Of a stretch of DNA of 9,863 nt, positions 6,672-9,863 are shown in pieces. The notes under the pieces are model-generated. The model saw only the letters and a program-made list of their open reading frames with translations. It had not been told where the DNA came from and did no database searches. This stretch comes from Ilumatobacteraceae bacterium (GTDB lineage Bacteria > Actinomycetota > Acidimicrobiia > Acidimicrobiales > Ilumatobacteraceae): positions 1 to 9,863 of the forward strand of contig JANRBC010000170.1 in the NCBI GenBank assembly GCA_030727685.1, given 5' to 3'. Both the position numbers and the translations under genes were made by a program. Each line of letters opens with the position of its first letter. The first letter of the stretch is position 1.

Positions 6672-7703
6672 TTAAATATTCGCCTTGACGCGACGTGCGA
6701 TTTCGTCACCGACTGCGACAGTTGAGCCAGAAACAGGCTCGGCGCAAGCATCTCGCAATATCTCGGCGGCTTTTGTCTCACCGAGAAATTCAAGCATGTG
6801 GGCAGCCGACAAGATCGCCGCGACAGGATTTGCGACACCCTTGCCAGCAATGTCTGGCGCCGAACCATGCACCGGTTCGAACATCGACGGACCACTGCGA
6901 GTTGGATTCAAATTTGCAGACGATGCAACGCCGATGCCACCTGAAACAGCGCCGCCCAAATCGGTGAGAATGTCGCCGAACAAATTGTCGGTGACGATTA
7001 CGTCAAAGCGATGCGGGTCTTGCACAAAATAAATGCATGCCGCGTCTACGTGGTTGTATGCAGTTGCGACATCGGTAAATTCTTTTGCAACTCGGTCAAA
7101 CGTGCGTTGCCACAAGTCGCCAGCAAAAGTGAGCACATTGGTTTTATGGACAAGCGTTAAGTGCTTGCGGCTTCGTGTGCGAGCAAGTTCAAACGCATAG
7201 CGCACGCAACGCTCGACACCTTTGGCAGTGTTAACACTGCCCTGCGTCGCAACTTCATCGGGTGTGCCGCGGCGCAACACGCCACCTTCGCCCACATACG
7301 GACCTTCAGTGTTTTCGCGAATGACAACAAAGTCGTGTGGCTTCGTGTGCCCCGGGGCCGTGCCGCTGAACGGGCGCCGATTTATATAAAGGTCTAACTC
7401 GAATCGCATCTTTAACAACAGGCCGCGCTCAATCACGCCTGGTGGCACGCCCGGCGTGCCGACAGCGCCAAGCAAAATCGCATCGAACTTGCGCAACTCG
7501 CCAAGAGTCGCATCTGACAAAACTTCGCCGTCGCGCAAATATCGCGCACCGCCCAGATCAAAACTGGTCGTCGCAAGTTTGACGCCAGTAGCGCCGACAA
7601 CTTTTAACGCCTCAGCAAGAACTTCTGGACCGATACCGTCGCCACCGATGACAGCAACACGATGACCAGCCACAGAATTATTTGTCACCACGTGTTTTGA
7701 CAT
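6672..7703 (-). CDS. leuB: 3-isopropylmalate dehydrogenase
   Basis: This NAD-dependent beta-decarboxylating dehydrogenase oxidises 3-isopropylmalate for leucine. With CimA it also converts the citramalate-derived substrate to 2-oxobutyrate for isoleucine. At 343 residues it is a usual length. Motifs in order are VAVIGGDGIGPEV (16-28), LLKMRFELDLYINRRP (96-111) with substrate-binding arginines, RENTEGPYVGEGG (129-141), HKTNV with the catalytic Lys (187), the metal-binding region VTDNLFGDILTDLGG (237-251) and the NAD-binding FEPVHGSAPDIAGKGVANP (275-293). The ATG at 7703 adds about 12 residues before the first strand, and GTG at codon 11 is a possible alternative. No Shine-Dalgarno precedes it. 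It is the first gene of the minus-strand set and lies 96 bp from the divergent greA. Confidence 0.97.
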   Translation of the reverse strand: MSKHVVTNNSVAGHRVAVIGGDGIGPEVLAEALKVVGATGVKLATTSFDLGGARYLRDGEVLSDATLGELRKFDAILLGAVGTPGVPPGVIERGLLLKMRFELDLYINRRPFSGTAPGHTKPHDFVVIRENTEGPYVGEGGVLRRGTPDEVATQGSVNTAKGVERCVRYAFELARTRSRKHLTLVHKTNVLTFAGDLWQRTFDRVAKEFTDVATAYNHVDAACIYFVQDPHRFDVIVTDNLFGDILTDLGGAVSGGIGVASSANLNPTRSGPSMFEPVHGSAPDIAGKGVANPVAAILSAAHMLEFLGETKAAEILRDACAEPVSGSTVAVGDEIARRVKANI

Positions 7704-7799
7704 TCAGTTTTTGCGAGACCATGCCTTTAATCGTACGGCGCAAACACGCGCGAAAGCCGACCATTAACTTGGCGCCACCTAGATAGCATTTTTAAGGTC
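7704..7799. promoter_or_regulatory. Divergent promoter region leuB/greA
   Basis: This 96-bp spacer must hold the start signals of both genes. On the minus strand TACGAT (7735-7730) fits a TANNNT -10 box for leuB, with about 26 nt of leader. On the plus strand TAGCAT (7784-7789) fits a -10 box for greA and would give a message beginning only a few bases before ATG. AAGG at 7794-7797 is too close to the greA ATG to be a good ribosome site. No convincing -35 boxes, T-box or attenuator structure is visible. The boxes are weak pattern matches. Confidence 0.4.
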
Positions 7800-8267
7800 A
7801 TGATCCATCGGCTTTCACGAAAAACCCATGAGAGATTGCGTGAAGAGCACGCAGACTTAACCACTCGTGGTCGCATTGTGGCCGCAGAGAAAATTGCCCG
7901 TGCGCGTGAGCACGGCGACCTGAAAGAAAACGGCGACTATCACGCTGCAAAAGATGAGCACGGCCACATGGAAGCCCGCATTCGACAACTCGAATCAATT
8001 CTTGATCAAGCCGAAATCGTTGAGCCTTCAAAAGATGGCACGGTGGGTCTTGGCATGATCGTGACGGTGCTTTACGACGGCGACGACGAATCAATGGCCG
8101 AAAGTTATTTGATCGGACACATCGAAGAAATCAGCGAGGCGCCTGTGATGAGCCCGACTTCTCCGCTTGGTTCTGCCCTTCTTGGCGCGAAGGCTGGCGA
8201 TGTTGTTGAATACGACGCACCTAACGGCAAGTTGAAAGTCAAAGTTTTAGAGACGCGATCGCAGTGA
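7800..8267 (+). CDS. greA: Transcription elongation factor GreA
   Basis: GreA enters the secondary channel of backtracked RNA polymerase and stimulates cleavage of the transcript's 3' end. The 155 residues are the normal length. Residues 5-75 form the N-terminal coiled coil. It includes AREHGDLKENGDYHAAKDEH (35-54), with the acidic tip residues Asp40 and Glu43 corresponding to E. coli Asp41 and Glu44. The C-terminal FKBP-like domain (about 84-152) includes GMIVTVLYDGDDE and SPTSPLGSALLGAKAGDVVEY (118-138). The ATG at 7800 agrees with the family's N-terminus, with the first helix beginning about six residues in. The stop TGA overlaps the start of the next gene by 4 nt, suggesting translational coupling. 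Confidence 0.97.
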   Translation: MIHRLSRKTHERLREEHADLTTRGRIVAAEKIARAREHGDLKENGDYHAAKDEHGHMEARIRQLESILDQAEIVEPSKDGTVGLGMIVTVLYDGDDESMAESYLIGHIEEISEAPVMSPTSPLGSALLGAKAGDVVEYDAPNGKLKVKVLETRSQ

Positions 8268-9124
8268 CGACTGATTCGGTGGCACAGATACCTGGCCTGC
8301 CAAACGGTTTCGAAATCGAATTGCCAGGTCGTGGAAAAACTTTTTATCGCGAGAAAAAAGGCCCTGCTGGCGCGCCAACGCTAATGCTGTTGCACGGCTG
8401 GACAGCAACCGCCGACTTGAACTGGTTCACGTGCTTCGATGCATTGAGCGAAAACTTTAATGTTGTTGCGCTCGATCTGCGCGGGCACGGTCGTGGTATT
8501 CGCACAAAAACAAATTTCAAGCTCGAAGATTGCGCAGATGATGCCGCAGCACTCGCCGACGTTCTAGGCATTTCAACTTTTATTCCGGTTGGTTATTCGA
8601 TGGGTGGCACGGTCGCACAATTGCTGTGGCAACGCCATGAGCATCGAGTTCGCGGCATTGTTCTCTGCAGTACTGCGAGCCACTTCGCAAAATCACGCGA
8701 AGAAAAACTGAGCTTCTTTGGTCTCACTGGTCTCGCCGCACTTTCGCGGCTTACGTCAGCGCAAGCACGCACGTGGCTGACCGACCAACTTTATTTACAA
8801 CGCAAGTCAAACGGATTAGCACCGTGGGCGGTTAGACAAATTGCATCACACGACTGGCGTCATATTCTCGAGGCTGGTAGCGCAATCGGCAATTTCGACT
8901 CGCGCGATTGGTTGCCAGAGTTCGACGAACCAGCTGCGGTCGTAATAACCACTGAAGACGGCGTCGTCGCACCAGGCCGACAAACCGAGCTCTATCAGTT
9001 ATTGAAAGATGTTGAAGTTTTCGAAGTACACGGCGGACACAACGCGGTGTTTGCGAAAAAAGAGATCTTTGTGCCGACACTTGTTGAAGCATGCATGTCG
9101 GTTTATTTCCGCTCGGCTAGTTAG
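8264..9124 (+). CDS. Alpha/beta hydrolase
   Basis: This 286-residue soluble alpha/beta-hydrolase-fold protein has an unknown substrate. The oxyanion motif LLHGW is at 42-46, followed by VVALDLRGHGRG (67-78). The nucleophile elbow GYSMGG (110-115) carries Ser112. The probable acid is Asp232 in VITTEDGVVAPGRQ (227-240), and the probable base is His259 in HGGHN. Thus the triad is complete and enzymatic activity is likely. A mostly helical cap would lie around 140-210. The start is GTG at 8264, sharing GTGA with the greA stop. This is the longest sensible frame and fits coupling to greA. I find no signal peptide. Esterase, lipase or C-C hydrolase activity are all possible, and the linkage to greA does not point to a substrate. 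Confidence 0.9.
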   Translation: MTTDSVAQIPGLPNGFEIELPGRGKTFYREKKGPAGAPTLMLLHGWTATADLNWFTCFDALSENFNVVALDLRGHGRGIRTKTNFKLEDCADDAAALADVLGISTFIPVGYSMGGTVAQLLWQRHEHRVRGIVLCSTASHFAKSREEKLSFFGLTGLAALSRLTSAQARTWLTDQLYLQRKSNGLAPWAVRQIASHDWRHILEAGSAIGNFDSRDWLPEFDEPAAVVITTEDGVVAPGRQTELYQLLKDVEVFEVHGGHNAVFAKKEIFVPTLVEACMSVYFRSAS

Positions 9125-9163
9125 CGCGAGCCGGCGCGAGCCGGCGCGAGCTAAAACTTTTAG
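9125..9163. repeat. GC-rich 10-bp tandem repeat and palindrome between convergent genes
   Basis: CGCGAGCCGG occurs twice in tandem (9125-9144), followed by a partial third copy, CGCGAGC (9145-9151). Within it GCCGGC-GCGA-GCCGGC (9130-9145) makes a 6-bp all-GC stem capped by a GNRA-type tetraloop. Just after it, CTAAAA-C-TTTTAG (9151-9163) is a second perfect inverted repeat that covers the stop codon of the minus-strand gene. Together they occupy the whole 35 bp between the two convergent stop codons. They could act as a two-way terminator, although the T-run is short and not directly next to the stem on either strand. Confidence 0.6.
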
Positions 9164-9678
9164 TCGATTGTTTCGCGGCTGATGACAACTTTCGGGTCGC
9201 GCCACAAATTATTGACTGCATCAGCCAAACTGCCGCGAGCAGAACCTGCATCAGTGACAATGTCATCGGGCGTGTCGGCGAAGCGCAACACCGATGCCAC
9301 ACCGTTGTCGCAAACACTGACGACCAACCGCACCCGACGGCGCTGCGGGTGTTGACTCGGCGGAACCTCGCTCGAATCTTCGTTTGCGGGGCTTTCGTCG
9401 CGGTCGATCGGCGCAGCCCATCCGCAAGTTAGAACAACTGCGGCGTCAAACATGCGGGCTATCGCACTGCTTGGTGCGTCGAGCAATTCATAAACATCGC
9501 CGTGCTCTGCAAGAAAACTGATGCGCAATGCCCCGTTGTGATTTGAACGCACGCCGTCGGCGTCGACAATGCTGACACCATATAAACGGGCGCGCGGCAA
9601 ATCGAAGCCGTCGAGAGATGTGTGCAGGCTTGATTCGACGCATTTGGCTAGATCAATTGGTTCAAGTTGTTTTTGCAT
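9160..9678 (-). CDS. Uncharacterised protein, soluble, possibly actinobacterial
   Basis: I do not recognise the family of this gene, read here as 172 residues from the ATG at 9678. An in-frame TTG at 9726 would add 16 residues (VGQASRVCARGTHSG), but these look unstructured, so I prefer the ATG. Residues 1-75 look like an alpha-beta fold (IDLAKCVESSL, RARLYGVSIVDADGVRSNHN, ALRISFLAEHGDVYELLDAP). AAVVLTCGWAAP (about 79-90) is followed by an acidic linker with a QHPQRRR stretch. The C-terminal part, RVRLVVSVCDNGVASVLRF and GSARGSLADAVNNLW, suggests another strand pair and helix. There is no membrane segment or signal peptide. It is transcribed away from leuC and converges on the hydrolase gene. 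An intact frame with neighbour-like codon use supports a real gene. Confidence 0.78.
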   Translation of the reverse strand: MQKQLEPIDLAKCVESSLHTSLDGFDLPRARLYGVSIVDADGVRSNHNGALRISFLAEHGDVYELLDAPSSAIARMFDAAVVLTCGWAAPIDRDESPANEDSSEVPPSQHPQRRRVRLVVSVCDNGVASVLRFADTPDDIVTDAGSARGSLADAVNNLWRDPKVVISRETID

Positions 9679-9731
9679 GCCCGAATGTGTGCCACGCGCA
9701 CAAACTCGGCTTGCTTGGCCAACCAAGCGGG

Positions 9732-9759
9732 TTGAGTCGTTGAATTAAACAGGCAGAAT
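9732..9759 (+). promoter_or_regulatory. Possible leuC promoter (leaderless)
   Basis: TTGAGT (9732-9737) and CAGAAT (9754-9759), 16 bp apart, resemble -35 and -10 boxes. They would place transcription start at about 9766, the first base of the GTG start of leuC, giving a leaderless message. No Shine-Dalgarno precedes that GTG, which fits. The match is weak (four of six bases in each box). The same spacer, 9679-9765, also serves the divergent unknown gene. Confidence 0.3.
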
Positions 9760-9765
9760 AGAACG

Positions 9766-9863
9766 GTGAGTTCGCAACCAAAGACCCTGGCGCAAAAGAT
9801 TTGGGATCGCCACGTGGTCAGTTCTGGACCAAACCAACCAGACCTTATATATATCGACTTGCA
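9766..9863 (+). CDS. leuC: 3-isopropylmalate dehydratase large subunit, 5' fragment
   Basis: Only the first 32 codons lie in the window, and the frame is open to the edge. The start GTG at 9766 is followed by SSQPKTLAQKIWDRHVVSSG and then DLIYIDL, which matches the LeuC N-terminus pattern (K/RTLxEKxWxxHVV ... DLLYIDLHLVHEVTSPQAF). LeuC, an aconitase-like Fe-S protein, pairs with LeuD to isomerise isopropylmalate. With CimA and LeuB present it would also process citramalate for isoleucine. leuD is presumably just past the window edge. The catalytic domain and cluster ligands are not visible, so the call rests on the N-terminus and on its leu/ilv context. Confidence 0.9.
   Translation, partial: MSSQPKTLAQKIWDRHVVSSGPNQPDLIYIDL

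Noticed and set aside
7680..7723. 14-codon minus-strand frame (MVSQKLNVKTRGDK) overlapping the leuB start, considered as a leucine leader peptide
   Set aside because: It holds a single Leu codon, overlaps leuB out of frame, and no competing terminator/antiterminator hairpins are visible.

Overview
The window looks like a piece of chromosome from an actinobacterium, most likely an Acidimicrobiia-type lineage with roughly balanced GC (an impression from base and codon use, not a calculation). Supporting points are the protein styles (a VIT-family transporter, DUF2237, GreA, actinobacterial-looking uncharacterised proteins), several GTG starts, the near absence of Shine-Dalgarno sequences, and the closeness of gltX, tRNA-Gln, tRNA-Glu and leu genes. 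As I recall, mycobacteria show a similar association. The taxonomic placement is inference.

Layout. Positions 1-350 hold tRNA-Glu(CTC) and tRNA-Gln(CTG), both on the minus strand. The 161 bp between them contain two near-identical imperfect palindromes and one perfect 14-bp hairpin. Continuing on the minus strand are a YdcF/DUF218 membrane-anchored protein and glutamyl-tRNA synthetase (gltX), transcribed towards the tRNAs. Across a spacer of only 19 bp, a VIT/CCC1-type metal transporter and a DUF2237 protein run on the plus strand. They converge, with 3 bp between stop codons, on an uncharacterised minus-strand gene. That gene is the last of a minus-strand series leuB, ilvE, cimA, unknown. 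Divergent from leuB are greA and an alpha/beta hydrolase that overlaps it by 4 nt. A 36-bp GC-rich repeat region follows, then a second uncharacterised minus-strand gene. The window ends in the first 98 bases of leuC on the plus strand.

How the genes work together. leuB, ilvE, cimA and leuC (with leuD presumably beyond the edge) make a branched-chain amino acid set. CimA makes citramalate from pyruvate and acetyl-CoA. LeuCD and LeuB then convert it to 2-oxobutyrate for isoleucine while also serving leucine synthesis, and IlvE does the final transamination. gltX lies beside the two tRNA types that a non-discriminating GluRS would charge. The rest is housekeeping (greA), metal handling (VIT) and uncharacterised proteins.

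No stretch longer than 300 bases lacks a gene. I see no mobile element, CRISPR array, phage gene or defence system. The window is mostly ordinary core genome. The items most worth a second look are the intergenic repeats, the two unknown conserved-looking proteins, the GluRS/tRNA arrangement and the very compact divergent promoters.
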